A stretch of 64,000 nucleotides of DNA from Prevotellaceae bacterium UBA1391 (GCA_002305265.1 DBQP01000017.1:52130-116129), one strand, 5' to 3'; positions 24,537 through 33,858 are shown, counted from the stretch's first letter. Numbers and translations are program-made. Notes: a model not told the origin generated them from the sequence alone.

Positions 24537-26213
24537 TTACCCAAACAATTCCTTCAAATTCTTCTCAATCTCGCTCTCCAGCTCCCGTGCCTGCGCATTC
24601 AGCGTGGCGAAGTCGGCGTGGAGGGTCTGCATTGTTTGCTTGAATTCCTCCTCGGTCATGCCGTCGTCCTCGATCACCACGCCCACGTAGCGGCCGGCGT
24701 TGAGGCTGTAGTCGTTGTCGATGATGCCGTCTTCGCCGTCGAGCTTCGCCACCTTGCAGAGGCCCACGACGTCTTGGTACTCGCCGTTGGGCCAGCGCTC
24801 CAGCAGCCATTCGGCCTCGGCCGTCTGGCCCGCCGCCTTGTATTCGTCCACCAGCGCCCAGAAGGCGGCGCTGTCGCCCTCGTAGAGGCGGCTGATGATG
24901 CCGAGATTCTTGATTTGCTCGTCGGAAAACTTGCGGTGGGCGCGGTCTACCTGCGTGAAGATGTTGCGGGCGTCGATGAAGAGAATCTCGTCGCGGCGGG
25001 TCCGCTGCTTGTTGAAGAACCAGAGCGTGGCCGGCAGCGTCACCGTGGAGAACATGTTGCTCGGCAGCGTCACCATCTGGCTGATGATGCCGTCCTCGAT
25101 CATCTTCTTCCGGATCTCCAGCTCCGAGCCGCCCGCGTCGCTGGCCGAGTTGGCCATCACGAGCGCGGCCTTGCCCGTGTCGTTGAGCGCCGTGGCGAAG
25201 TAGCCCATCCAGAGATAGTTGGCATTGGGCACGGTCTCCTTCTTGTCGGCCGTCTTCCGTCCCGTCTTCGTCTTGTTGCGAGGCACGCCATAGGTGCTGA
25301 AGCGCGGGTCGTCGAGCACCTTGTCGAGCACCACCTCGTCGACGTTGAACGGCGGGTTGGCCATCACGTAGTCGAACTGGCCCACGGCGTTGTAGGGGTC
25401 GCTGTAGAAGGAGTTGGCCTCGGTGATCTCGCCGCGGATGTTGTTGAGCAGGAGGTTCATCTTGGCCAGCTTCACCGTGTCGGGCTCTTTCTCCACGCCG
25501 TAGCAGCGGAAGCGCATCATCTCGTCGCTGGTGGCGTTGTGGCGGTGCATGTAGCGGGCGGCCTGCACGAACATGCCCGCCGACCCGCAGGCGGGGTCGA
25601 GGAACTTCTTGTCGCCCGTCGTGGGCTGGAGCACCTCCACCATATACTGCACCACCGATGCGGGCGTGTAGAAGGCGCCGCCTCCCTGGCCCTCGGCGAG
25701 GGCGAAGTTGCCGAGGAAATACTCGTAGATCTGCCCGAAGAGGTCGATGCTGATGTTCTCGGGGATGTCCTTGAACACGCGCACGATGCGGCTCAGCAGC
25801 TCCGGTTCCTCTTCCGGCACGAGCTGTCCGTAGACCTCCTTGGGCAGCACGCCCTCCATGGGAGGATTCTCGCGCTCGATGGCCTCCATGGCCTGCTTCA
25901 CGAGCAGGGCCTTGTCGGCATTGTCGGGGGCGTTGTTGATGTCGTCGAAGTAGGCGCAGGCGGGCAGGAAGAAGCCGCATTTCTCCACGGCCACGTCCTT
26001 GTAGCTGCGCTCCATGCGCGTGCCCTTGCAGCGGGCATACTCGGCGTCGATGTCCGCCTTGTGCTGCTTGAAGCGCACGTCGGCATAGCGGAGGAAGATG
26101 AGTCCGAGGATGGGTTGTCCGTATTTGTTGGCCGCGAGGTGGGCACCGGCGCGGAGCATGTCGGCCGAGTGCCAGAGGCGGTCCTTGAGTTCCTTGAGTT
26201 CGAGATCGGTCAT
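24537..26213 (-). CDS. hsdM: Type I restriction methyltransferase HsdM subunit
   Basis: A 558-residue N6-adenine methyltransferase. The start MTDLELKELKDRLW at 26213 is the natural beginning of the HsdM N-terminal domain; longer in-frame sequence upstream is low complexity and crosses the promoter. The SAM-binding motif is FLDPACGSAGMF (around 205-214), and the catalytic motif is NPPF in YVMANPPFNVDE. With HsdS it methylates the recognition site and protects the chromosome. It is first in the minus-strand restriction operon and GC-rich like hsdR. Confidence 0.95.
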   Translation of the reverse strand: MTDLELKELKDRLWHSADMLRAGAHLAANKYGQPILGLIFLRYADVRFKQHKADIDAEYARCKGTRMERSYKDVAVEKCGFFLPACAYFDDINNAPDNADKALLVKQAMEAIERENPPMEGVLPKEVYGQLVPEEEPELLSRIVRVFKDIPENISIDLFGQIYEYFLGNFALAEGQGGGAFYTPASVVQYMVEVLQPTTGDKKFLDPACGSAGMFVQAARYMHRHNATSDEMMRFRCYGVEKEPDTVKLAKMNLLLNNIRGEITEANSFYSDPYNAVGQFDYVMANPPFNVDEVVLDKVLDDPRFSTYGVPRNKTKTGRKTADKKETVPNANYLWMGYFATALNDTGKAALVMANSASDAGGSELEIRKKMIEDGIISQMVTLPSNMFSTVTLPATLWFFNKQRTRRDEILFIDARNIFTQVDRAHRKFSDEQIKNLGIISRLYEGDSAAFWALVDEYKAAGQTAEAEWLLERWPNGEYQDVVGLCKVAKLDGEDGIIDNDYSLNAGRYVGVVIEDDGMTEEEFKQTMQTLHADFATLNAQARELESEIEKNLKELFG

Positions 26214-26317
26214 GGTCTTTTGTGGGTTTTTCTGTTCGTGTGCTGCGGGGTGCGCCCGCGTCGGAGCGTTCCGCGGGTTGTCGTCGGTCGGGACAACGGC
26301 GCACGGGGTACAAGCTG

Positions 26318-26325
26318 CAAATATA
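26318..26325 (-). promoter_or_regulatory. Promoter -7 box for hsdM (TATATTTG on the minus strand)
   Basis: The minus strand reads TATATTTG about 105 nt upstream of hsdM. No clear -33 box was found. Confidence 0.55.
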
Positions 26326-26504
26326 TCAAAATCACGGCGAAATGCCATGACTTTTTCGCACAAAGCCGCCTGCGGCGCCTTTTTTCGTGCGTCGGTGCAC
26401 CTTTTTCCGCGCTTTTCCCCCGTGGTGTCGGGCCCGATGTGCGCCAGGGCGGCGCCACCCGTCTGCGCCCCACGGCGGGCGGAGGCGGCAGGCCCCCGAT
26501 GCAG

Positions 26505-26547
26505 CAGACCACCCGCCGGATGCCGAGGACATCTGACGGGTGGTCTG
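26505..26547. terminator. 11-bp inverted repeat downstream of guaA
   Basis: CAGACCACCCG (26505-26515) pairs with CGGGTGGTCTG (26537-26547) across a 21-nt loop, without a U-tract on either strand. It lies 120 bp past the guaA stop codon and could end that transcript or serve as a protein-binding palindrome. The rest of 26326-26668 holds no gene. Confidence 0.45.
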
Positions 26548-26668
26548 ACTGCGGGGGGACGGCGATGGCCGGGCGGGGGCTGCGCCCGTTCCCGTTCTGC
26601 CGAGGCGGGCGTCGCGGCTGCCGGCTTCGCTGGCGAAGGATCTTCCGGGCGGGGAAAGGCGCCGTGGC

Positions 26669-28213
26669 TCACTCCCACTCGATGGTTGCGGGCGGCTTGG
26701 AGGAGATGTCGTAGCAGACGCGGTTGACGCCCTTCACCTTGTTGATGATATCGTTGGACACCTGCGCGAGAAACTCGTAGGGCAGGTGTGCCCAGTCGGC
26801 GGTCATGGCGTCCATCGAGGTCACGGCGCGCAGTGCCACGGGGTGCTCATAGGTGCGCTCGTCGCCCATGACGCCGACGCTGCGGACGTCGCTGAGCAGG
26901 ATGGCGCCTGCCTGCCACACCTTGTCGTAGAGCCGCTCGCCGTCGTCGCAGCGCCAGTTCCAGAGGCCCTGGATGAAGATGTCGTCGGCCTCCTGCAGCA
27001 CGGCCACTTTCTCGGGCGTGATGTCGCCGAGGATGCGCACGGCGAGTCCGGGTCCGGGGAAGGGGTGGCGCTTGATGAGGTGCTCGGGCATGCCGAGCTC
27101 GTAGCCCACGCGGCGCACCTCGTCCTTGAAGAGCCACTGCAGGGGCTCGCAGAGGCTGAGCTGCATCTCCTCGGGCAGTCCGCCCACGTTGTGGTGGCTC
27201 TTGATGGTCTTGCCGGTGATGTTGAGGCTCTCGATGCGGTCGGGATAGATGGTGCCCTGCGCGAGCCATTTGGCGTCGGTGATCTTCTTGGCCTCGGCAT
27301 TGAAGACCTCGACGAAATCGCGGCCGATGATCTTGCGCTTGGCTTCCGGCTCGCGCACGCCCTGGAGGTCGGCAAAGAACTTGGTGCTGGCGTCGACGCC
27401 GACGACGTTGAGGCCGAGGCATTCATAGTCGTTGAGCACTTTGCGGAACTCGTCCTTGCGCAGCATGCCGTGGTCGACGAAGATGCAGGTGAGGTTGCGG
27501 CCGATGGCGCGGTTGAGCAGGACGGCGGCCACGCTCGAGTCGACGCCTCCGGAGAGTCCGAGGATGACGCGGTCGTTGCCGAGCTGCTCCTTGAGCTGCT
27601 GCACGGTGGTCTCGACGAAGGAGGCGGGGCTCCAGTCCTGCTGTCCGCCGCAGATGTCGACGACGAAGTTGCGGAGCAGCTGCGTGCCCTGGAGGCTGTG
27701 GAAGACCTCGGGGTGGAACTGCACGCCCCAGATGGGCTCGCTGTCGGCAGCGTAGGCGGCGAAGTGGACGGTGGAGGTGGAGGCGATGCGGTGGAATCCG
27801 GCGGGGATGGCGGTGATGGTGTCGCCGTGGCTCATCCACACCTGCGAACCGGGCTCGAAGCCGCGGAAGAGCGGGTCGGTGGTGTCGATGTACTCGAGGT
27901 TGGCGCGTCCGTACTCGCGGCTGCCCGCGGGCTCCACCTTGCCGCCGAGGGCATGGCTCATGTACTGTGCACCGTAGCAGATGCCGAGGATGGGATAGCG
28001 TCCGCGGATGTCGCTGAGGTCGACCTGGAAGGCGCCGTCGTCGTAAACGGACAAAGGACTTCCGCTGAGTATCACGCCGATTACGTCAGGGTCGTCCTTG
28101 GGCATCTTGTTGTAGGGCAGGATCTCGCAGAAGGTGTCGAGCTCGCGCAGGCGGCGGCCGATGAGCTGCGTGGTCTGGCTTCCGAAGTCGAGGATGATGA
28201 TTTTCTGTTGCAT
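26669..28213 (-). CDS. guaA: GMP synthase (glutamine-hydrolysing)
   Basis: A 514-residue enzyme converting XMP to GMP with glutamine and ATP, the last step of de novo guanine nucleotide synthesis. The class I amidotransferase half shows GICYGAQYMS with nucleophile Cys79 and FHPEV with the catalytic His/Glu. The synthetase half has the PP-loop LSGGVDSS and the C-terminal dimerisation domain ending ISSKPPATIEWE. The ATG at 28213 gives the normal start MQQKIIILDFGSQ. Full length and apparently monocistronic. Confidence 0.97.
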   Translation of the reverse strand: MQQKIIILDFGSQTTQLIGRRLRELDTFCEILPYNKMPKDDPDVIGVILSGSPLSVYDDGAFQVDLSDIRGRYPILGICYGAQYMSHALGGKVEPAGSREYGRANLEYIDTTDPLFRGFEPGSQVWMSHGDTITAIPAGFHRIASTSTVHFAAYAADSEPIWGVQFHPEVFHSLQGTQLLRNFVVDICGGQQDWSPASFVETTVQQLKEQLGNDRVILGLSGGVDSSVAAVLLNRAIGRNLTCIFVDHGMLRKDEFRKVLNDYECLGLNVVGVDASTKFFADLQGVREPEAKRKIIGRDFVEVFNAEAKKITDAKWLAQGTIYPDRIESLNITGKTIKSHHNVGGLPEEMQLSLCEPLQWLFKDEVRRVGYELGMPEHLIKRHPFPGPGLAVRILGDITPEKVAVLQEADDIFIQGLWNWRCDDGERLYDKVWQAGAILLSDVRSVGVMGDERTYEHPVALRAVTSMDAMTADWAHLPYEFLAQVSNDIINKVKGVNRVCYDISSKPPATIEWE

Positions 28214-28271
28214 GCGCTGTCGTGGGATAGGTTCCTCGCGGGGAGGAAGTTGAAGGTTTCGCTTGAAGGCG

Positions 28272-28279
28272 CAAAGGTA
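28272..28279 (-). promoter_or_regulatory. Promoter -7 box for guaA (TACCTTTG on the minus strand)
   Basis: The minus strand reads TACCTTTGCGCC about 60 nt upstream of the guaA start, a good match to TANNTTTG. Confidence 0.7.
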
Positions 28280-28398
28280 CGAAATGTTTTCGAGATTTGC
28301 TGCAAATTGCGCCGCATCTTTGCGGTGGGGCGGCATTTGCGAGCCGCGGGCGGCGCTGCCGCGCCTGCCGATCTGAGCGACGGCGCCAGCTTGGGATT

Positions 28399-28464
28399 TC
28401 AACTGCGTTCGTTTTGAAAAACGACTGCGCTCTTTTTGGCGGACGACTGCGCTCGTTTTTTTCG
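28399..28464. repeat. 22-bp-register array, core ACTGCG, three units
   Basis: Units start at 28399 (TCAACTGCGTTCG), 28421 (ACGACTGCGCTC) and 28443 (ACGACTGCGCTCG), each 22 bp long with a T/A-rich second half. The same core forms the array at 49684-49775. It lies in the divergent gap between guaA and the acetyltransferase. Confidence 0.75.
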
Positions 28465-28488
28465 GGCGCGTGTGGGGGCGGATCCTGA

Positions 28489-28543
28489 GAAGGCCTTCGC
28501 GCGGAATCGAGAAGGCCTTCGTGCGGTGCTGCGAAGGCCTTCG
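28489..28543. repeat. GAAGGCCTTCG triplet, 22-bp spacing
   Basis: Three perfect copies of GAAGGCCTTCG start at 28489, 28511 and 28533. The spacers differ. It follows the ACTGCG array by 25 bp, the same order as at 49684-49854. Confidence 0.9.
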
Positions 28544-28678
28544 TGGGGGAAGGGGCATGAGGGGCCACTGGGGACGAGGCGCATGGGGCGGCGGGCGATG
28601 GCGCGTGGGGCGAGTGGTGGTCGTCGGTTGGCGACGAAAAAAGGGGGTGGGCGGTGGATGTTTCTGTGCGATATTTCC

Positions 28679-28686
28679 TATCTTTG
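28679..28686 (+). promoter_or_regulatory. Promoter -7 box (TATCTTTG)
   Basis: TATCTTTG, about 175 nt before the acetyltransferase start; the long G-rich leader holds no other feature that I can support. Confidence 0.6.
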
Positions 28687-28861
28687 CCCGTGGCGGCCCG
28701 GCTGAGCTCGTGGCGGTCCGGCCGGTGCGGTGCGTCGGGGCGTGGCGCCGGTGGCCGGAGGACGCGGGCTGCGCCGCTGGACGAAGGCTGGGGGCGGACG
28801 CGGAGACGGCGGGCGCGGGCTGGAGATGCCGACTGGAACTTACTTCATCAACGATACGAAC

Positions 28862-29452
28862 ATGACTGAATGGGAAAAATGTATGGCTGGAGAGTGGTAT
28901 GATTGCCACGCTCCTGAATTTGTGGAGGCCAAGGCGCGGGCCTCGGCGTGGTGTGCGCGCTACAATGCGACGCCCTATGTGGAGCGCGACGTGCGCCGGC
29001 AGCTGCTGGAGGAGCTGCTGGGCGCGGTGGGCTCGAACGTGAGTGTGGGCGACAACTTCCGCTGCGACTTTGGGCGGAACATCTATTTGGGGTCGAACGT
29101 GAGCGTGAATCTCAACTGCACGTTCGTCGACTGCCACCGCATCACGATTGGCGACGACGTGCTGATTGCGCCTTGTGTGCATCTGACGACGGCCAGTCAT
29201 CCCGTGGAGTTGGCCGACCGGCTGACGCCCGACTGGCAGCCCGCGAGCGGGGCGTATCGCTGGCGCACGTTTGCCAAGCCCATCCGCATCGGCAATGGTT
29301 GCTGGATCGGGGCCAATGTGGTGGTGCTGCCGGGTGTGACGATCGGCGACGGGACGGTGATCGGGGCTGGGTCGGTGGTGACGAAGGACATCCCGGCGAA
29401 CGTGGTGGCGGTGGGCAATCCCTGTCGCGTGCTGCGGGCCATCAACCGGTGA
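28862..29452 (+). CDS. Maltose O-acetyltransferase-like hexapeptide acetyltransferase
   Basis: A 196-residue left-handed beta-helix acetyltransferase. The start MTEWEKCMAGEWYDCHAPEF matches the usual N-terminus of maltose/galactoside acetyltransferases; an in-frame ATG at 28826 would add twelve residues. The catalytic His is in LTTASHPVE, and hexapeptide repeats follow (IRIGNGCWIGANVVVLPGV, IGDGTVIGAGSVVTKDI). It would acetylate a sugar hydroxyl with acetyl-CoA. No sugar pathway lies beside it, so the acceptor is unknown. Confidence 0.9.
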   Translation: MTEWEKCMAGEWYDCHAPEFVEAKARASAWCARYNATPYVERDVRRQLLEELLGAVGSNVSVGDNFRCDFGRNIYLGSNVSVNLNCTFVDCHRITIGDDVLIAPCVHLTTASHPVELADRLTPDWQPASGAYRWRTFAKPIRIGNGCWIGANVVVLPGVTIGDGTVIGAGSVVTKDIPANVVAVGNPCRVLRAINR

Positions 29453-29616
29453 GCGGCGCGGGGTGGCGGCGGGTGTTGCCCGTGGCGGCTCGGGTGCTGC
29501 CCTCCAGACAGGGCGGTAGGGGGCGATGACGCGCAGGCGATGCCCGTGATGGATTGAGGTGTGGTGGAGGTGTTGCTGTGGCATGTCGCTCGTGGACGAC
29601 CCGCGCGGACGAAAAA

Positions 29617-29648
29617 AGCCGGAGCGCGGCGTGGGCTGCGCTCCGGCT
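29617..29648 (-). terminator. Intrinsic terminator of pckA
   Basis: AGCCGGAGCGC (29617-29627) and GCGCTCCGGCT (29638-29648) form a perfect 11-bp stem with a 10-nt loop. On the minus strand it is followed by a run of T. It lies 50 bp after the pckA stop codon; the convergent acetyltransferase gene ends 165 bp away. Confidence 0.85.
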
Positions 29649-29697
29649 ATGGAGTGTGGCGCGGCGGCTGGGCCGCCGGCGGATGTTGCGTGTGGAA

Positions 29698-31299
29698 TTA
29701 GAGCTGAGGACCAGCTGCTACGAGTGCCTTGCCTGCCTCGTTCGTCGTGTACTTGGAGAAGTTCTTGATGAAGCGAGCTGCGAGGTCCTGTGCCTTGGCA
29801 TCCCACTCTGCGGGATCGGCGTAGGTGTCGCGAGGATCGAGGATGGCGGGGTTGACACCGGGAAGGGCTGTGGGCACCTCGAAGTTGAAGAGAGGAATCT
29901 TCTTGGTCTCAGCCTCGAGGATGGAGCCGTCGAGGATGGCGTCGATGATACCGCGTGTGTCGGGGATGGAGATGCGCTTGCCAGTTCCGTTCCAGCCAGT
30001 GTTGACGAGGAATGCCTTGGAGTTGTTCTTCACCATCTTCTTCACGAGTTCCTCGGCATACTTGGTGGGGTGGAGCTCAAGGAATGCCTGGCCGAAGCAT
30101 GCGGAGAAGGTCGGCGTGGGCTCAGTGATGCCGCGCTCTGTGCCGGCGAGCTTTGCAGTGAATCCAGAGAGGAAGTAGTACTGTGTCTGCTCGGGTGTGA
30201 GGATGCTGACGGGAGGCAGCACGCCGAATGCGTCGGCAGAGAGGAAGATGACCTTGGTGGCAGCGGGTGCGGATCCACCGGGCTGGATGTTCTTGATGTG
30301 GTTGATGGGGTAGGACACGCGTGTGTTCTCGGTGACGCTCTTGTCGTTGAAGTCGATGGTGCCGTCTTCAGCAACGGTTACGTTCTCGAGGAGTGCGTCG
30401 CGCTTGATGGCCTCATAGATGTCGGGCTCGTTCTCCTTGGAGAGACCGATGACCTTGGCATAGCAGCCGCCCTCGAAGTTGAAGACGCCGTTGTCGTCCC
30501 ATCCGTGCTCGTCGTCGCCGATGAGCTTGCGCTTGGGGTCGGTGGAGAGGGTGGTCTTGCCGGTGCCGGAGAGACCGAAGAAGATGGCTGTGTTCTCGCC
30601 GTTCATGTCGCAGTTGGCCGAGCAGTGCATGGAGGCGATGCCCTTGAGGGGGAGGTAGTAGTTCATCATGGAGAACATACCCTTCTTCATCTCGCCGCCG
30701 TACCATGTGTTGACGATGACCTGCTCGCGGCTGGTGACGTTGAAAGCGATGCAAGTCTCAGAGTTGAGGCCGAGCTCCTGGTAGTTCTCTACCTTTGCCT
30801 TGGAGGCGTTGTAGATGACGAAGTCGGGCGTGAAGTCTGCGAGCTCCTCAGCTGTGGGCTTGATGAACATGTTGGTCACGAAGTGAGCCTGCCATGCCAC
30901 CTCGACGATGAAGCGCACGGACATGCGGGTGTCCTTGTTGGCACCGCAGAATGCGTCTACGACGTAGAGGTTCTTGTTGCTGAGTTCCTTCTTGGCGATG
31001 TCCTTGATTGCAGCCCAAGCGGTTTCGGTCATGGGGTGGTTGTCGTTCTTGAATTCGTCGGATGTCCACCATACCGTATCCTTGGAAGTCTCGTCCATGA
31101 CGATATACTTGTCCTTGGGTGAACGGCCTGTGTAGATACCGGTCATTACGTTCACAGCACCCAGTTCAGTGTTCTTGCCTACTTCGTAGCCTACGAGGCC
31201 AGCTTTGGTTTCCTCCTCGAAGAGCTTCTCGTAGGAGGGGTTGTGGGCGATCACTGTGGAACCTGTGATGCCATACTGTGTCAAATCAAGTGTTGCCAT
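29698..31299 (-). CDS. pckA: Phosphoenolpyruvate carboxykinase (ATP)
   Basis: A 533-residue enzyme interconverting oxaloacetate + ATP and PEP + CO2. It shows the kinase 1a loop GLSGTGKTTLSTD, the following IGDDEHGWDD metal site, and the substrate motif YTGRSPKDKYIV. In Bacteroidota it usually runs toward oxaloacetate, fixing CO2 on the route to succinate. The codon choice is less extreme in GC than in neighbouring genes, as expected of a highly expressed gene. It has its own promoter and terminator. Confidence 0.97.
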   Translation of the reverse strand: MATLDLTQYGITGSTVIAHNPSYEKLFEEETKAGLVGYEVGKNTELGAVNVMTGIYTGRSPKDKYIVMDETSKDTVWWTSDEFKNDNHPMTETAWAAIKDIAKKELSNKNLYVVDAFCGANKDTRMSVRFIVEVAWQAHFVTNMFIKPTAEELADFTPDFVIYNASKAKVENYQELGLNSETCIAFNVTSREQVIVNTWYGGEMKKGMFSMMNYYLPLKGIASMHCSANCDMNGENTAIFFGLSGTGKTTLSTDPKRKLIGDDEHGWDDNGVFNFEGGCYAKVIGLSKENEPDIYEAIKRDALLENVTVAEDGTIDFNDKSVTENTRVSYPINHIKNIQPGGSAPAATKVIFLSADAFGVLPPVSILTPEQTQYYFLSGFTAKLAGTERGITEPTPTFSACFGQAFLELHPTKYAEELVKKMVKNNSKAFLVNTGWNGTGKRISIPDTRGIIDAILDGSILEAETKKIPLFNFEVPTALPGVNPAILDPRDTYADPAEWDAKAQDLAARFIKNFSKYTTNEAGKALVAAGPQL

Positions 31300-31408
31300 A
31301 AGTAGTTTTTAATTATAAAAAGTGTTGGGATAATCGTTGTGTCGTTGCGGGGCCGATGTGGGCGTGCGGTGTTCGGGGTGCGCACACAGCGGCTGCTTGA
31401 ACTGTTGA

Positions 31409-31416
31409 CAAAGTTA
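31409..31416 (-). promoter_or_regulatory. Promoter -7 box for pckA (TAACTTTG on the minus strand)
   Basis: The minus strand reads ACTAACTTTGTC about 110 nt upstream of the pckA ATG. The surrounding 31400-31530 is AT-rich, unlike the rest of the gap. Confidence 0.6.
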
Positions 31417-31673
31417 GTAAAATTCTTTGATTCATTGCAGGGAACGTCATTATATTTTAGTTTTTTTAAAGCATTTGCCGAACTGGGGTGCAGATTGTAA
31501 AGGTTTTGCTGTGGATTTGCAATATGGAGTTTTCATCTGCGTGCGCTTTCAGTGGGGTTTGACAGGGGAATGAGGTGGCGTGAGGTGCGCGGAAGGCGAT
31601 GCCGCGGCCCCATTTCAGCAGGGCGGATGGGCGGCCGGGGAATGGAGCGGGCGGCGGCTGGAGCGGCGGAGCT

Positions 31674-31805
31674 GCGGAGGGCGTGTGGGTGCGGCGCGCG
31701 CGGTGTATCGGTGGGATGCAGGCGGGGAGCCAGTGCAGCGCAGGCGGTGCGCAGGTGGGGTGCAGGCGGTGCATCAGTGCGGTGCAGGCGGTGCGCGGGA
31801 ATGAG
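31674..31805. repeat. 22-bp-register array, core GCAGGCGGTG, five to six units
   Basis: Units start at 31674, 31696, 31718, 31740, 31762 and 31784. The last three open with GCAGGCGGTG; the earlier ones are diverged (GCGCGCGGTG, GCAGGCGGGG). The whole gap 31531-31850 is G-rich and without a gene. Confidence 0.75.
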
Positions 31806-31858
31806 GCGGGGGCGGCGGTTTTTTCGGGCAAACGCGTGGTGGTTTCGCAAAAAAGATG

Positions 31859-31866
31859 TATTTTTG
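31859..31866 (+). promoter_or_regulatory. Promoter -7 box (TATTTTTG)
   Basis: TATTTTTG about 100 nt before the nucleoside transporter start. A TTTCG lies upstream at 31843 but no clear -33 element is evident. Confidence 0.6.
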
Positions 31867-31964
31867 CAGGCAAACATTCGAAAACGTGAATCTGTAAATC
31901 CGAAAATCCGCTGCTTCGCCTCCGGACGCCGGTGGCTGAAGGGCGGGCTCAACCCGTTCGCCTC

Positions 31965-33242
31965 ATGGAAAACAATCAAAATGCGCTGAAGCTCCGTCTG
32001 ATCGTCATGAACTTCCTCCAGTTTGCCGTCTGGGGTGCCTACCTGACGAGCATGGGACGCTATTTGGCCGACATCGGCATGGCGCAGCACATCGGACTCT
32101 TCTATGCCGTTCAGGGCATTGTCAGCATCTTCATGCCCGCCATCATGGGCATCATCGCCGACCGCTGGATTCCAGCCCAGCGGATGTTGGGCATCTGTCA
32201 CCTGGTGGCAGGAGCAATGATGGTGGCCGTGTGGTGGTATGCCACGCAGGCCGGGGCGGCGGGACCGCAGTTCGGGCCGCTCTTCGGCCTCTACATGTGC
32301 AGCATCGGCTTCTTCATGCCGACGCTGGCGCTGTCGAACTCGGTGGCCTATTCTGCGCTGACGCGGGCGGGAATGGACACGGTGAAGGCGTTTCCGCCGA
32401 TCCGCGTGTTCGGAACCATCGGCTTCATCCTGACGATGTGGTTCGTGGACCTCATGGGCTTCCAGGCCAACCAGAACCAGTTTCTGACGAGCGGCGTGCT
32501 CTCGATCCTGCTCTTCGGCTATTCTTTCCTGCTGCCCCCTTGCGCCGTGGGTGGGCATTCGTCGAAGGTTTCGTTGGCCGAGGCCTTCGGACTGAAGGCA
32601 TTCACGCTCTTCCGGGAGCGGCGGCTGGCGGTGTTCTTCCTCTTCAGTACGCTGCTGGGCGTGAGCCTGCAGATCACGAACGGCTTCGCCAATCCGTTCA
32701 TCTCGAGCTTCGGCAGCATTCCGGAGTACGCCGACACGTTCGGCGTGAAGCATGCCAACATCCTCATCTCGCTCTCTCAGATATCGGAGACGCTCTGTAT
32801 CCTGCTGATTCCGTTCTTCATGAAGCGCTTCGGCATCAAGAACGTGGTGCTCATTGCGATGTTCGGCTGGGTGCTGCGCTTCGCCCTGTTCGGACTGGGC
32901 AACCCCGGCAGCGGCGTCTGGCTCTTCGTGCTTTCGATGATCGTATACGGCGTGGCGTTCGACTTCTTCAACATCTCGGGCTCGCTCTTCGTGGACCAGA
33001 ACACGGAACCCGCCATGCGCTCGTCGGCGCAGGGCCTCTTCATGCTCATGACGAACGGCGTGGGGGCGACTTTCGGAACGCTGTCGGCCCAGCAGGTGGT
33101 AAATCACTTCACCGACGCGTCAGGCACGACGGACTGGCCGACGTGCTGGTACATCTTCGCCGGATATGCCCTCGTGGTGGGCGTTCTCTTCGGCCTTTTC
33201 TTCAAGGACACGCCGCCGGCACGTTCGGCCGACGCAGTCTGA
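31965..33242 (+). CDS. NupG/XapB-type nucleoside:proton symporter (MFS)
   Basis: A 425-residue, twelve-helix transporter. It matches E. coli NupG at several diagnostic places: an FLQFAVWGAYLTSMG start, GMDTVKAFPPIRVFGTIGFI, and LVLSMIVYGVAFDFFNISGS-like sequence (here VLSMIVYGVAFDFFNISG). It therefore probably imports nucleosides with protons. The ATG at 31965 is chosen over an upstream in-frame start that covers leader sequence. A small lipoprotein gene follows 22 bp later and is probably co-transcribed. Confidence 0.9.
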   Translation: MENNQNALKLRLIVMNFLQFAVWGAYLTSMGRYLADIGMAQHIGLFYAVQGIVSIFMPAIMGIIADRWIPAQRMLGICHLVAGAMMVAVWWYATQAGAAGPQFGPLFGLYMCSIGFFMPTLALSNSVAYSALTRAGMDTVKAFPPIRVFGTIGFILTMWFVDLMGFQANQNQFLTSGVLSILLFGYSFLLPPCAVGGHSSKVSLAEAFGLKAFTLFRERRLAVFFLFSTLLGVSLQITNGFANPFISSFGSIPEYADTFGVKHANILISLSQISETLCILLIPFFMKRFGIKNVVLIAMFGWVLRFALFGLGNPGSGVWLFVLSMIVYGVAFDFFNISGSLFVDQNTEPAMRSSAQGLFMLMTNGVGATFGTLSAQQVVNHFTDASGTTDWPTCWYIFAGYALVVGVLFGLFFKDTPPARSADAV

Positions 33243-33264
33243 ACGCATTTCAATCTCACTCGAT

Positions 33265-33858
33265 ATGAAACAACTCCTCTCCCTCGTCGCGCTCCTGTGG
33301 CTGACCGTCTCCTGCATCGGCGGGCAGGCGGGCAAGGACGGCGCTGAAATGGCCGACTCGGCAGCGGCGCAACCGTTTGTGTCCGACGTGCGCGAAGTGA
33401 CCGGCCGGATCGGCGACGGCACGTCGATGCACGTGGTCGAGCTGATCACCGACTCGCTCGACACGCTCTACATCGAGCTCAACGCCGCCCGCATGATGGG
33501 CGGACTCGTCGTGGGCAACCGCGCGGACGTCATCTACAACAGCACGCCCAACGGACGGGTGGCGTCGCTGGCCATCAACCTCTCGACCCTGCAGCACCTC
33601 TGGAGCCGCCCGAACGGCGACGGCACGACGACGGGGCTGGAACTGGATGAGGGCGGACGCGCCATCACCTACGACCAGCCGGGCGCGGGCTACGACGCAT
33701 GGGAACTGCGCGGCGGACGCCTGATCCTGCATGCGGCCGGACAGACGGGACGGGAGAACTCTGCCTTCGCCGACACGTTCGACATCCTCCAGCTGACGGC
33801 CGACACGCTCGTCGTGGGCAACGACCGCGGCGAGCTGGTGTGGACGCGCGACAACTGA
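33265..33858 (+). CDS. Predicted lipoprotein of unknown function
   Basis: A 197-residue protein. The start MKQLLSLVALLWLTVSC is a lipoprotein signal with the lipobox Cys at residue 17. The mature part is beta-rich with many Asp and Gly (GDGTSMHVVELITDSLDTLYIEL), suggestive of a small barrel or lipocalin-like fold, but I do not recognise the family. It lies between the nucleoside transporter and the DUF2264 gene, all in one direction. Confidence 0.75.
   Translation: MKQLLSLVALLWLTVSCIGGQAGKDGAEMADSAAAQPFVSDVREVTGRIGDGTSMHVVELITDSLDTLYIELNAARMMGGLVVGNRADVIYNSTPNGRVASLAINLSTLQHLWSRPNGDGTTTGLELDEGGRAITYDQPGAGYDAWELRGGRLILHAAGQTGRENSAFADTFDILQLTADTLVVGNDRGELVWTRDN

Noticed and set aside
28730..28861. 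A longer N-terminus for the acetyltransferase
   Set aside because: The extra residues are Arg/Gly-rich low complexity, and the family normally begins at the MTEWEK position.
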